Assembly (NCBI GenBank): GCA_902802325.1
Contig: CADCLV010000004.1
Coordinates: 62,001 to 126,000 of the forward strand
From: Oscillospiraceae bacterium
GTDB taxonomy: Bacteria > Bacillota > Clostridia > Saccharofermentanales > Saccharofermentanaceae
Length of the DNA stretch: 64,000 nucleotides
Reading direction: 5' to 3'
Shown: positions 36,494 through 45,316 of the stretch, one piece after another
Layout of the letters: every line of letters starts with the position of its first letter
Position numbering within the stretch: position 1 is the stretch's first letter
Position numbers and translations under genes: made by a program
Notes under the pieces: model-generated
Database searches by the model: none
What the model was told of the DNA's origin: nothing
What the model saw: only the letters and a program-made list of their open reading frames with translations

Positions 36494-39019
36494 TTACTCG
36501 CCGCGCTGTTTGGTCCGCTCTTCTACTTCCTGCTTGGAGGCACGGAATTTCGGACCGGAAAAATACTTGGTCTCGAAATCTTTCGGGGAAAGCGGACGGT
36601 CATAATAGTAGCCCTGGAAAATATCCACGCCCAGTGAACGGATGCGGGATGCTTTCTGTGCGGTCTCGATTCCCTCCACACAAACGGTCATACCGATAGT
36701 ACGGGTCAGAAGCACGATAGCGGAAATAAAGGACATATTGAAACGGTCATCCTGATCCACAAAGGCACGGTCGATCTTGATCTCATCTACCGGGAATTCA
36801 CGAAGATAGTTGAAAGATGAATAACCGGTTCCAAAGTCATCCAACGCAATGCGGATACCGTTACTTCTCAGCTTCACCATGTTCTGGCGGCAGATCGCCA
36901 GGTTCTTCATCAAGGATGTCTCCGTGATTTCCAGAAGGATATTCTTCGGCTGAAGGCCATATTCACCCAGAAGCTGGATAACATAATCGGCAAAGTCGAT
37001 TCTTGCCATATCTTCTGCCGTGACATTGATGTGTACATAAAAATCATCGGATACGCCGGTGTCGATCCAGTCCTTGCACTGCTTCATGGCGGTACGCAAG
37101 ATCCAGTCGCCGACGATATTCATCTGGCCGGTAGCATATACGGCTGCAATGACCTTTTCCGGGCTGATGAGATTTCCCTGCGGAGACATCCAGCGAAGGA
37201 GTGCTTCGCAGCCAACAAGCCGCTCCGAACGGGCATCCATCAGAGGCTGGAAGTATAAGAGGAAATTCTGGTTTCCTTCACGAACGGACTTGGAGATCTG
37301 GAATTCGAAGTCCAGTCTTTCTTTCAGTTCGACCTTAAACTGCGGTGTATAGATCGAATAGGTAATATGCGGATCCTGCTTAACTTTATGGAGCGTGATC
37401 TCCGCATTTCCCAGAAGTTCTTCCGCCACATTTCCGCAGGACGGGAACAGCGCCGCGCTCATGGAGAAATTCACGTAAATGGAACTTCTTTCCAGCACCA
37501 TCGGCTCGTTCGTCTCTTCCTGGATCGCCTTCATATGGCTTTCCACCTGAACACGGCTGGCATTGGGCCAGAGGATACAGAAGGTATCCACATTGATGTG
37601 ATAAAGCTCACAGCCTCTTGGAAGTCTTCTCATCAGTTTCTGGGATACGGCAAGGATCAGTTTATCTCCGGCATCCCGTCCGTAACGGTCATTAAATACA
37701 TGGAAATCCTTAATGTCGATCAGGATCAATGCCGCAGACAAAACATTCCGGTTATGGATCAATGTATCCGTATCAGAAAGAAGTCTCTCTCTGACAAGAA
37801 GACCGGTCAGTGGATTTAAAGACGAATGCTTCTCCACATTCTCACGGACTTCATTCATGCTGCTGAGATTGAATATGGTTCCTACAATGACCAGCGCCTG
37901 CTTGCTTCCATCGTAAAATGCCTTACCACGGGAAGCCAGCCACATGATCTGGCCATCCATATTTCGGACACGGAACTCGATGGAGAAAGACTCTCTTCCT
38001 TCATCCACCAGATAAGTAAATGTCTCGATGAAACGGCGACGGTCGTCTTCGATGACTTCCTCGGCCATCATATGGATAATATCTCCGGAATAGGACAGTT
38101 CCATATCCGGGAAAGATGTCTTGAAATTCGGTGAGAATTCAATGATCCCGCGCTTCATATCAGCCGTGAAGGTAATGGCTTCCGAACCGTCGATGATCAG
38201 TCTCTGAAGAGAGTTGGTCTTCTTCTTCTCGGTAATATCCACGAGGATACCGATCTTAAAATGTTTCTGGTCAGGCGAAGTAAACTGGAACACGCCGCAG
38301 GAATGGACCCATACTTCTCCCTCTACAGGAGAAAAGATACGGAAATCCATAGAGGGCCTTTCCTGCCCGCTGGATGTCTTTGAGCCCATGACCTGCTTGA
38401 AGATCTCCTGATCATCCGGATGGATGAGATTTCCGATTTCTTTTGACGCATGCGGCAGATCCTGCGTCGGAAGATCGATCAGTTTCGCCAGCGAAGAATT
38501 AAAGCGGCAATAATCCGCATCGATATCGTAGCAGAAAACATATCCGTCGATCGAGTCGCTCAGAAGCTTCTCGTAAACGATTTCACCAAAGCTGGAAGTA
38601 TAGTCTTCCATCATGCCGAAAAGAAGGATATGGTTATCCTTCTTCACCATCTGCATGCTGACGCGGATGTGATACATATGTCCCGAACGGGAGAAAATAT
38701 TGTGTTCAAAACAAACGACCTTGTGATTGGCCGCAACCAGATCGTAGAAAGCTTCTTCATACTTCACGGTAAGCGCACGGCGCTCAGTCGGATCAGCATA
38801 TTCCAGAAACGTCTCCAGACGCATATCCTCTGCTGCCGCAGGGCCTAAAATATCTGTCATACCTTTGGAAAAGAAGAATCGTTTTTCTTTCGGGAATACA
38901 ACGAATGTGCAAAGGGAGACCTTCTCCAGCAGACTGTCAGCTTGCGCCATCAACAGCGGATCCAGACAAATCGACGAATCAAAAATAGCGGAACCGAATC
39001 CGGAATCGTCGGCGACCAT
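36494..39019 (-). CDS. PAS - degenerate GGDEF - EAL cyclic-di-GMP phosphodiesterase
   Basis: 841 residues, no membrane helix. N-terminal half has about three PAS-like domains (to about residue 390). The GGDEF-type domain (about 400-560) carries NVDTF in place of the GGDEF active site, so it should not make c-di-GMP. The EAL domain (about 575-820) has the key motifs CEALLRW, ITETSLM, LDDFGTGYSSFNYLR, IKIDRAFV and VEGIE ... QGYYYDRP, so hydrolysis of c-di-GMP is expected. GGGGGGAG lies seven bases before the ATG. It is a cytoplasmic sensor; the input signal is unknown. Confidence 0.92.
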   Translation of the reverse strand: MVADDSGFGSAIFDSSICLDPLLMAQADSLLEKVSLCTFVVFPKEKRFFFSKGMTDILGPAAAEDMRLETFLEYADPTERRALTVKYEEAFYDLVAANHKVVCFEHNIFSRSGHMYHIRVSMQMVKKDNHILLFGMMEDYTSSFGEIVYEKLLSDSIDGYVFCYDIDADYCRFNSSLAKLIDLPTQDLPHASKEIGNLIHPDDQEIFKQVMGSKTSSGQERPSMDFRIFSPVEGEVWVHSCGVFQFTSPDQKHFKIGILVDITEKKKTNSLQRLIIDGSEAITFTADMKRGIIEFSPNFKTSFPDMELSYSGDIIHMMAEEVIEDDRRRFIETFTYLVDEGRESFSIEFRVRNMDGQIMWLASRGKAFYDGSKQALVIVGTIFNLSSMNEVRENVEKHSSLNPLTGLLVRERLLSDTDTLIHNRNVLSAALILIDIKDFHVFNDRYGRDAGDKLILAVSQKLMRRLPRGCELYHINVDTFCILWPNASRVQVESHMKAIQEETNEPMVLERSSIYVNFSMSAALFPSCGNVAEELLGNAEITLHKVKQDPHITYSIYTPQFKVELKERLDFEFQISKSVREGNQNFLLYFQPLMDARSERLVGCEALLRWMSPQGNLISPEKVIAAVYATGQMNIVGDWILRTAMKQCKDWIDTGVSDDFYVHINVTAEDMARIDFADYVIQLLGEYGLQPKNILLEITETSLMKNLAICRQNMVKLRSNGIRIALDDFGTGYSSFNYLREFPVDEIKIDRAFVDQDDRFNMSFISAIVLLTRTIGMTVCVEGIETAQKASRIRSLGVDIFQGYYYDRPLSPKDFETKYFSGPKFRASKQEVEERTKQRGE

Positions 39020-39050
39020 ACAATATCTCCCCCCAATGTGTAATCAATTA

Positions 39051-39881
39051 TTATTTTATCATTTTCAGCACCTCATCGTATAGTGCCTTTTTGCTCTCTC
39101 CCCACTCTAAAGCTAAGGTTTTTGCAATTTCTTTTGTCGACATCCCGCTATTTTCTAAATAGATTATGCGATTTTGCCGTTCTTCGGAAGTCAACACCCT
39201 TTTTTCTTCTTTTCCGACCGCTCCTTCGAGTACCAGCACAAATTCCCCCTTCGGCGGTACTTCCTCAAAATGAGAGATCAGTTCATCGATCGTGCCTCTG
39301 ACCACCTGTTCGAACTTCTTGGTAAGCTCTCTGGCCGCCGATGCTTTTCGATTTCCGTTACCGGCTTCGGACAGGTCCGAAAGTGTGCGAAGAAGCCGGT
39401 GCGGCGCCTCGTAAAGGATCGTGGTGGAAGGCATTTTCGATACCACGTCGATCCGTATTTTCCTCTCCTTACTTTCCACCGGAAGGAATCCTTCAAAATA
39501 GTAGTGACGGGTATCCATACCGGAAAGGACCAGTGCCGAGATCCCGGCAACTGGGCCGGGGACTGTGGTCACGTCAATGCCTTCTTCAATGCAGGCTTTG
39601 ACCAGATCTTCTCCCGGATCGGAAATACTGGGCATGCCGGCATCGGAAACCAGTGCGATCTCCGCGCCTTCTTTCAGCCGGGAGATCAGCTTGCTTCCGG
39701 CAGCTGCCTTATTGTGCTCGTGATAACTCATAAGCTTGGCCGAAATGCCGAAATGCGACAAAAGAAGTCCGGTCCGTCTTGTATCTTCACAGGCCACCAG
39801 CTCCACATGCGAAAGGATCTCGATCGCACGGGAGGACAGGTCCTGCATATTTCCTATAGGAGTGCCAACTAAATACAGCAT
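39051..39881 (-). CDS. rsmI: 16S rRNA (cytidine 1402-2'-O)-methyltransferase
   Basis: The frame opens at 39941 but ATG 39881 starts MLYLVGTPIGNM as in the family, one base after the stop of the upstream gene (TGATATG). 276 residues with TPIGNMQDLSSRAIEIL, CEDTRRT, SDAGMPSISDPGE and TVPGP, the SAM-binding and catalytic blocks of RsmI. It methylates the ribose of C1402 in the decoding centre. Coupled with the methyltransferase gene upstream. Confidence 0.93.
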   Translation of the reverse strand: MLYLVGTPIGNMQDLSSRAIEILSHVELVACEDTRRTGLLLSHFGISAKLMSYHEHNKAAAGSKLISRLKEGAEIALVSDAGMPSISDPGEDLVKACIEEGIDVTTVPGPVAGISALVLSGMDTRHYYFEGFLPVESKERKIRIDVVSKMPSTTILYEAPHRLLRTLSDLSEAGNGNRKASAARELTKKFEQVVRGTIDELISHFEEVPPKGEFVLVLEGAVGKEEKRVLTSEERQNRIIYLENSGMSTKEIAKTLALEWGESKKALYDEVLKMIK

Positions 39882-39882
39882 A

Positions 39883-40656
39883 TCAGGTATCCTCAAAATA
39901 GATCCTGCGAAGCGCAGGAGTATAGTTCCGATCCGCATCACGCAGGATCAGGGGCGGCGTGATCACCGTGCCCGGGATCTTTCCGCTTTTCTTCGCAGAA
40001 AGAAGAAACAGTGTGGCTTCTTTTTCCGCATAGGGGTGCACGAAAGTGATTCTCTTCGGCACCAGTTTCAATTTTGCACAGGCGGCCATCACCTCGGAAA
40101 AGGCAGCTGCCCGGTCGACTAAAAAGAGATCTCCTGTGGAAGTGAGCATGTCTTTTCCGCAGGAAAGGAAATCAAAAACTTCCCCGTGCATGGCAAATCT
40201 TGCTTCCAGAAGAGCCGAAGAGTGCTTCTCCGTAGATGTGACAGGTCCGTTCTCCGCTTTCCGGTACGGCGGATTCATAAATACCGCATCGTAATGGTTC
40301 TTCGGAAGATCAGCTGTGGGAAGATCCCGAAGGTCCAGGGAAAAACCACGGACACGCCCCTCCAGGTGATTGAGCTCGATGTTCCGCTTAAAGATATCAG
40401 AAGCTTTCTTCTGGCGTTCCACACCATCGACTGTCACATCTTCTCTTCTGGCGCAAAGAAGGATCGTCGCCGCGCCGCAGTTCGTTCCGAGCTCCAGTAC
40501 CCGAAGCGGGGTCTTGCGGCTGCGTCGCAGGTTCTGCGATGTAAACCAGGAAAGAAGCACGGTATCTTCACCAAAACAGAACCCGTTTTTATCCTGGATC
40601 AGGCGGAATCCGCCCCGCCCCAGATCTTCTACCGATTCCGAATTTTTCTTTTCCAC
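39883..40656 (-). CDS. trmN6: tRNA1(Val) adenine-N6 methyltransferase-like protein
   Basis: 257 residues, class I methyltransferase: LELGTNCGAATILL as motif I, VDGVERQKKASD as the acidic ribose site and FMNPPYRK as the NPPY catalytic loop for N6 of adenine (or a purine/glutamine N). The N terminus has FCFGEDTVLLSWF as in the TrmN6/YabB family that sits beside rsmI in Bacillota. Exact target base is inferred. Confidence 0.85.
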   Translation of the reverse strand: MEKKNSESVEDLGRGGFRLIQDKNGFCFGEDTVLLSWFTSQNLRRSRKTPLRVLELGTNCGAATILLCARREDVTVDGVERQKKASDIFKRNIELNHLEGRVRGFSLDLRDLPTADLPKNHYDAVFMNPPYRKAENGPVTSTEKHSSALLEARFAMHGEVFDFLSCGKDMLTSTGDLFLVDRAAAFSEVMAACAKLKLVPKRITFVHPYAEKEATLFLLSAKKSGKIPGTVITPPLILRDADRNYTPALRRIYFEDT

Positions 40657-40670
40657 ACTTCTCTCCTTAA

Positions 40671-40710
40671 AAGAAAAGAGATCTGGTCCTTTTTGCGGGT
40701 CCAGATCTCT
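40671..40710 (-). terminator. Terminator after the ferredoxin gene
   Basis: Inverted repeat AGAGATCTGG (40677-40686) / CCAGATCTCT (40701-40710); on the minus strand TTTTCTTTT follows. Confidence 0.85.
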
Positions 40711-40735
40711 CGATCTTCACATCACTTTTACACAA

Positions 40736-40906
40736 TCAGCCCTGGGAAATTGCACCAGCCGGGCAAGCAGCTTCACAAGAACCGCACTCCAGACAAACAT
40801 CCGGATTGATCTCGTACTTGCCATCACCCTGAGAAATAGCGCCTACCGGGCACTCGCCTTCGCAGCTTCCGCAAGAAAGACATGCATCAGAAATAACATA
40901 TGCCAT
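40736..40906 (-). CDS. 2[4Fe-4S] ferredoxin
   Basis: 56 residues from ATG 40906, which has AAGGAGG nine bases upstream (an upstream ATG at 40942 has no site). Two cluster motifs CLSCGSCEGECP and CLECGSCEAACP, the clostridial low-potential electron carrier. It serves fermentative enzymes such as pyruvate:ferredoxin oxidoreductase and radical SAM enzymes. Monocistronic with its own terminator. Confidence 0.95.
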   Translation of the reverse strand: MAYVISDACLSCGSCEGECPVGAISQGDGKYEINPDVCLECGSCEAACPAGAISQG

Positions 40907-40971
40907 AGAAATGTTCCTCCTTTTTCTAGTCTTCGATTTCATTAAACACTATTTTTTAGTATTTGTAAATA

Positions 40972-41937
40972 TCAAATATCGCTCGACTCATCCCGCGTCT
41001 CTTCGGGCTTTTCTACCCGCTTATTTTCGCGTTTTTCGTCTCTTTTTCCGCCCTGGGATTTCTCTTCTTTCTTGTCCTGGGCGCCGCCCTTCTTTCTCGG
41101 ACAATCCTGCTTGCACTGCGGTTGCGGCGGGTTTACAAGAGACACTTCCGCGGCATCAAAGACCATCATCTCTGTCTCCTCATCCTTTTCCAAACGCACT
41201 GTCACCTTTTCTTTAAGAAGATCCGCATAGGCGACCACACCGACGCCTTCCGGTGTCTTGACTTTCTTTCCGACCTTCGGCACACGGCGGTTCGCATCTT
41301 CATAGGCGGCCTGCTCATAAGAAAGGCAGCACATAAGACGTCCGCAGGTACCCGTAAGTTTCGTCGGATTCAACGAGAGTCCCTGGTCTTTTGCCATACG
41401 GATGGTTACCGGAAGGAACTGGTCCAGATAGGAACAGCAGCAAAGCTCTCTTCCGCAGATACCCAGGCCTCCGACCATTTTCGCCTGCTCACGGGAACCG
41501 ATCTGGCGAAGCTCGATCCGGAGATGGAAGCAGGAAGTCAGATCCTTTACAAGTTCCCGGAAGTCGACACGCTTATCCGCCGTAAAATAGAAAGTCAGTT
41601 TCTTTCCGTCAAAGGAATATACTGCTTCCACGAGCGTCATCGGCAGTTCCCGCTTCTCGATCAGAGCCAGGCACTTTTTAAATGCCAGGTCTTCCCGTTC
41701 GCGCTTTTCATGGTAATGCACCATTTCTTTATCACTGGCATAACGCAGGATCGGCAAAATGGTATCATCGATCTTATTATCCGGTATCTCAAAGGGTTCG
41801 TCGACAACGAACGCGATATCCTGTCCCAGCGCGGTATTGACCATCACCGCGTCTCCGACCTTCAGTTTCATATCTCCGGCCAGGAAACGATAGGGTTTAC
41901 CTGCGTCATGGAAACGTAAGTTTACTACTCTAGCCAT
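40972..41937 (-). CDS. ricT: PSP1/RicT (YaaT) regulatory protein
   Basis: 321 residues. The PSP1 domain includes the Cys-rich CGRELCCCSYL and TCGRLMCCLSYE stretches that bind Fe-S clusters in the RicAFT complex. That complex speeds RNase Y processing and phosphorelay flow in Bacillus. The tail (about 275-321) is Lys/Glu-rich and disordered. It overlaps holB by eight bases, in the conserved order tmk-darA-holB-ricT. Confidence 0.92.
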   Translation of the reverse strand: MARVVNLRFHDAGKPYRFLAGDMKLKVGDAVMVNTALGQDIAFVVDEPFEIPDNKIDDTILPILRYASDKEMVHYHEKREREDLAFKKCLALIEKRELPMTLVEAVYSFDGKKLTFYFTADKRVDFRELVKDLTSCFHLRIELRQIGSREQAKMVGGLGICGRELCCCSYLDQFLPVTIRMAKDQGLSLNPTKLTGTCGRLMCCLSYEQAAYEDANRRVPKVGKKVKTPEGVGVVAYADLLKEKVTVRLEKDEETEMMVFDAAEVSLVNPPQPQCKQDCPRKKGGAQDKKEEKSQGGKRDEKRENKRVEKPEETRDESSDI

Positions 41938-42940
41938 TACTTAACTCCTTTTTTAATGCCAGAAGCATCCGGCATACGATGATCTCGAAATTTCCGTTTG
42001 CCCGGAAAGCCTTAGAGGTCTCTCCCAGCACCGTACTGCACTTGCCGATCTTCCCCAAAGTCAGCCTGTGCTTTCGGATCACGCTAATCATCTTATCTTT
42101 TTTACCTTCGTCATGCAAGCGCTCGGATTTCGGGTCGGAAATGGCAATGGCCATCTCGTCGAAGATCATGCTCATCAGCGCCAGAAGATCGAGGAAGTGT
42201 TCTTTTTCCGCGTCAAAAAAGGTATAGATCCCGTTTAAAAGCTCCGTCCTCGTAATTTCCGGAAGACGAAGGATCAGATCGGTCAGTTCCTCCCAGTCAT
42301 TGACCAGCCAGGATGTATTCGACAGATTCAGGGCATAGCCGATGATTCCTCCGGAAAAACGGGCATAAAGCCTTGCTTCCTCAGGAAGAGTATCCGGCTG
42401 TGCCGCCGTTATCGCCTCCATGACTTCTTCTTCCGTATTCGGAACCAGACGGACAGAGACCGTACGGGAAAGGATCGTTGGAAGAAGCTTGGAATCATCT
42501 GATACCGTAAGAAGGAATACCACATGCTTCGGCGGTTCCTCCAGCGTCTTTAAAAGCGCATTCTGCCCTTCTTCGGCCAGCCCGTCCGCATCGATCAGGT
42601 ACACTTTCCGCTGGGCGATCTGGGACATGATCCCGACATCAGAAAGGATCTTCGAGCGGACTTCCGCCACTTTGATGTTCTTTTCGCCCGGATCCAAAAG
42701 AAGTTCCCGGTAATCCGGATGGGTATGCTCCCGCATATAAATACAGTTAGGACAGGTTCCGCATCCGCCGTTTTCGGTGGGATGCGCACAAAGAAGGCCC
42801 TTGGCAAATTCTCTGGCCAGGGACTTCTTTCCGATCCCGGAGGGACCGATCAAAAGAAAAGCATGCCCCGGTTCCCCCATAAGCGGGACGCCGAGGCGCT
42901 GTTTCGCTTGCTGTTGTCCGATCAGATCAGTAAATGCCAT
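41930..42940 (-). CDS. holB: DNA polymerase III subunit delta'
   Basis: 336 residues. P-loop GPSGIGKKSLA (about 33-43), zinc module CAHPTENGGCGTCPNC, Walker B-like VYLIDADGLAEEGQNALLKTLEEPP and an LSRT sensor (SRC-type, with Thr). It is the stator of the clamp loader. It ends eight bases inside ricT; darA lies seven bases upstream. Confidence 0.92.
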   Translation of the reverse strand: MAFTDLIGQQQAKQRLGVPLMGEPGHAFLLIGPSGIGKKSLAREFAKGLLCAHPTENGGCGTCPNCIYMREHTHPDYRELLLDPGEKNIKVAEVRSKILSDVGIMSQIAQRKVYLIDADGLAEEGQNALLKTLEEPPKHVVFLLTVSDDSKLLPTILSRTVSVRLVPNTEEEVMEAITAAQPDTLPEEARLYARFSGGIIGYALNLSNTSWLVNDWEELTDLILRLPEITRTELLNGIYTFFDAEKEHFLDLLALMSMIFDEMAIAISDPKSERLHDEGKKDKMISVIRKHRLTLGKIGKCSTVLGETSKAFRANGNFEIIVCRMLLALKKELSNG

Positions 42941-42947
42941 ATTAAAC

Positions 42948-43277
42948 TTACATCTTCTCGAACTGTTCTACATTGACGACGAATACGGTGGCGCCGCCGA
43001 CTGTCACATCCACCGGATACGGCATATAGGTGCCGCCCATGGTGGACGGAGCGATATTCGTGTTGATCGCCGACTGGCGGCTGGAAGAGTACTTGCGGAT
43101 CAGGTCCAGTACTTCATCTTTCTTTTCCGTCTCCACAACGATCATCAGTGTGGTGTTGCCGGAACGGAGAAATCCGCCGGAAGAATTCAGTTTCGTAACA
43201 CGGAAACCGGCCTTATTCAATTCTGCCATCAGGCGGGGTGTATCCTCGTCATGTACGATTGCAAAAACTAATTTCAT
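42948..43277 (-). CDS. darA: Cyclic-di-AMP receptor DarA (PII-like)
   Basis: 109 residues of the PstA/DarA family: KLVFAIVHDEDTPRLMAEL, TKLNSSGGFLRSGNTTLMI, and the loop INTNIAPSTMGGTYMPYP. It binds c-di-AMP as a trimer; downstream partner unknown. Its ATG overlaps the tmk stop by four bases. Confidence 0.93.
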   Translation of the reverse strand: MKLVFAIVHDEDTPRLMAELNKAGFRVTKLNSSGGFLRSGNTTLMIVVETEKKDEVLDLIRKYSSSRQSAINTNIAPSTMGGTYMPYPVDVTVGGATVFVVNVEQFEKM

Positions 43278-43897
43278 AATTCCAATACCTCCCAGACAAC
43301 TTGCTTGACCCGCTGAAAGATCTCGTCCGGAGTAGACGCAGCATCGATCACATGGATCCGTCCATTGTTTCTGCTTATGGCAAGATATCCCTCCCGGACC
43401 TTGCGCATAAATGCCAGACCTTCCGCCTCCAGGCGGTCTTCCTCGTCGGATCTGCCGTGACGCCGTTCATAGGCTGTCATTTCATCCAGATCCAGAAGGA
43501 ATGTCACATCCGGAGAGAGCCCTGCTGTACTAAAGCCGTTAAGCATCTCTACCGCTTCCTGTCCCAGGCCTCTGGCAAAGCCCTGGTAAGCCATAGTCGA
43601 ATCAAAGAAGCGGTCGCAGATCACGACTTTTCCTTCCTTGATCTCCGGCAATATCCGCTCTTCCACGATCTGGGCACGGGCAGCTTCATAAAGCAGAAGT
43701 TCTGTCCGGGCATGCATCCGGCTGTTGGCCTTATCCAGAAGGATCGTGCGGATCTTCTCGCCGATCTCGGTTCCACCGGGTTCTCTTATCAGTACATACG
43801 GGATCCCGGAAGATTCCAGTTCCGAAGACAGTTTCTCGATCTGGGTGGTCTTGCCGCATCCGTCTATTCCTTCGAATGTAACAAACAAACCCTTCAT
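43274..43897 (-). CDS. tmk: Thymidylate kinase
   Basis: 207 residues. P-loop EGIDGCGKTTQ (9-19), the DR(F/Y) motif CDRFFDSTMAYQG, and LID region RRHGRSDEEDR. Phosphorylates dTMP to dTDP. First gene of the tmk-darA-holB-ricT run; a -10 TATAAT (43929-43934) lies upstream, with no clear -35. Confidence 0.96.
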   Translation of the reverse strand: MKGLFVTFEGIDGCGKTTQIEKLSSELESSGIPYVLIREPGGTEIGEKIRTILLDKANSRMHARTELLLYEAARAQIVEERILPEIKEGKVVICDRFFDSTMAYQGFARGLGQEAVEMLNGFSTAGLSPDVTFLLDLDEMTAYERRHGRSDEEDRLEAEGLAFMRKVREGYLAISRNNGRIHVIDAASTPDEIFQRVKQVVWEVLEL

Positions 43898-43942
43898 CCT
43901 CTTTTTGTCTCCTTCACTTAATGATTCTATTATATCGCATAA

Positions 43943-44389
43943 TCAGTCTAACTTCACCGAATGGATGCTGGCGATCTCCAGCCAGATATCCTTTTCGATC
44001 CGCTCGTTATCCTTACGGATATCTTCTACGGTCTCCTCAGTCGGACGGCGGCGGTTCCAGTTCTTCTCCCGTCTGTTTTCCCGGCTTTCTCTCGGCTCTC
44101 TGTGATCCTGATTATTTCTGTCGAAGTCTCTCTTATTGGAACGGTGCTCGCGGCGCTCCTGATTGCCGTTATTGTTCCGCTCTCTCTTTTCCTTCGGCTT
44201 ATTCTCGTTTTTTTCCTTCTCCGGGGATCCCTCGCCGTTTCCTTTCGGGGGCCGGTTACTATTGCGGTCACGGTTATATCCGCCGGACTTTCTTCTCCGA
44301 TTGCGGTTATTGTTTCTCGGTGCCTGATTCCCGTTGGAAGGGGCATCGGAAGGAGTGTGATTGACCTTATTCGGATCCTGTTCGCTCAT
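43943..44389 (-). CDS. Arg/Asn-rich disordered protein
   Basis: 148 residues, dominated by Arg, Asn, Glu, Lys and Pro (NNNRNRRRKSGGYNRDRN and RREHRSNKRDFDRNNQDH). Only the last 35 residues look foldable (EETVEDIRKDNERIEKDIWLEIASIHSVKLD, a helix). No known domain. The composition suggests RNA or polyanion binding and phase separation. It has its own promoter (44429-44456), a GGAGG site, and lies 45 bp upstream of tmk on the same strand. Confidence 0.7.
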   Translation of the reverse strand: MSEQDPNKVNHTPSDAPSNGNQAPRNNNRNRRRKSGGYNRDRNSNRPPKGNGEGSPEKEKNENKPKEKRERNNNGNQERREHRSNKRDFDRNNQDHREPRESRENRREKNWNRRRPTEETVEDIRKDNERIEKDIWLEIASIHSVKLD

Positions 44390-44428
44390 CTATTACCTCC
44401 GTATCGTTCGTTGGAACTAAACATCTTT

Positions 44429-44456
44429 ATTATATCGGTTTTCCCGATTCTATCAA
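44429..44456 (-). promoter_or_regulatory. Promoter of the Arg/Asn-rich gene
   Basis: Minus strand -35 TTGATA (44451-44456), 16-bp spacer, -10 TATAAT (44429-44434). The spacer holds an inverted repeat ATCGG-N5-CCGAT that may be an operator. Confidence 0.7.
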
Positions 44457-44926
44457 CCTTGAACTTCGGGGAGAATACCGTAGTATCGGACTTCTTCTTT
44501 CCATTCGTCCGGTATTTCCCGCTTTCCGTCAAGAAACATCAGCGGCACCTGTACAAATCCCCGCTCCTGCATCCTCGGATGAGGGATCGTAAGGACCGGT
44601 GTCGTCATTTCCAGATCACCATAGGTCAGAATATCCACATCGACTGTTCTTGGTCCCCAATGGATCTTTCTTTCCCGGTGAAGTGCTTTTTCCACACGCT
44701 GACAGACAGAAAGCAGCGCCAGCGGCTCAAGATCCGTCTCGATCCGGATGCAGATATTGAGAAAATCGTCCTGCTCGGTATATCCTACCGGCGCCGTTTC
44801 AAATACCGGCGAAACATCCGTCACGGTTATCCCTTCTTCTGCCCGGCGCAAAAGCGACACCGCCCGGCTTAAGTTCAAAAGCCGGTTTCCCATATTGCTT
44901 CCCAAAGATAAATATGCCTCTGTCAT
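44453..44926 (-). CDS. folK: 2-amino-4-hydroxy-6-hydroxymethyldihydropteridine pyrophosphokinase
   Basis: 157 residues. SLGSNMGNRLLNL at the N terminus, and RKIHWGPRTVDVDILTYG with the two Asp that hold magnesium, then IPHPRMQERGFVQVPL. Activates the pterin with pyrophosphate from ATP before FolP. Starts four bases inside folB. Confidence 0.95.
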   Translation of the reverse strand: MTEAYLSLGSNMGNRLLNLSRAVSLLRRAEEGITVTDVSPVFETAPVGYTEQDDFLNICIRIETDLEPLALLSVCQRVEKALHRERKIHWGPRTVDVDILTYGDLEMTTPVLTIPHPRMQERGFVQVPLMFLDGKREIPDEWKEEVRYYGILPEVQG

Positions 44927-45303
44927 AGCATACTCTCCAGCTGCTCCCGGGTACGGCGGATAGTTACATTCATGGAGTCAAAATCCCCATCGATCGGCGC
45001 CATCGGCTTTTTGATCTGACAGGTACAGGCTTCGATCATGGAAAAAGCCCGAAGGACCCGGATAATGATCTGTTCGGACATATATTCGATCAGATCGCAG
45101 GATGTATTTTCCACAAAATCCCGGGTAATCGAAAAGACACGGCTGTAGTCCACCGTATCCCGGAGGTCATCCGTCCGGCATCCCGGGATATCCGATATCT
45201 CCAGGGAAAGTGTCACCACAAAGTGCTGTCCATCTTTCTTTTCTTCTTCCAGAACTCCGGAATGGCTGATAAACCGCATATTTTCCAATGTGATGATATC
45301 CAA
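44923..45303 (-). CDS. folB: Dihydroneopterin aldolase
   Basis: 126 residues. Begins DIITLENMRFISHSGVLEEE, has the Glu in HSGVLEEE and DTVDYSRVF, and Lys in CQIKKPMAP as in FolB. Makes 6-hydroxymethyl-dihydropterin. Overlaps folK by four bases and follows folP by 13. Confidence 0.94.
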   Translation of the reverse strand: MDIITLENMRFISHSGVLEEEKKDGQHFVVTLSLEISDIPGCRTDDLRDTVDYSRVFSITRDFVENTSCDLIEYMSEQIIIRVLRAFSMIEACTCQIKKPMAPIDGDFDSMNVTIRRTREQLESML

Positions 45304-45316
45304 CTTCTGTTCCTCC

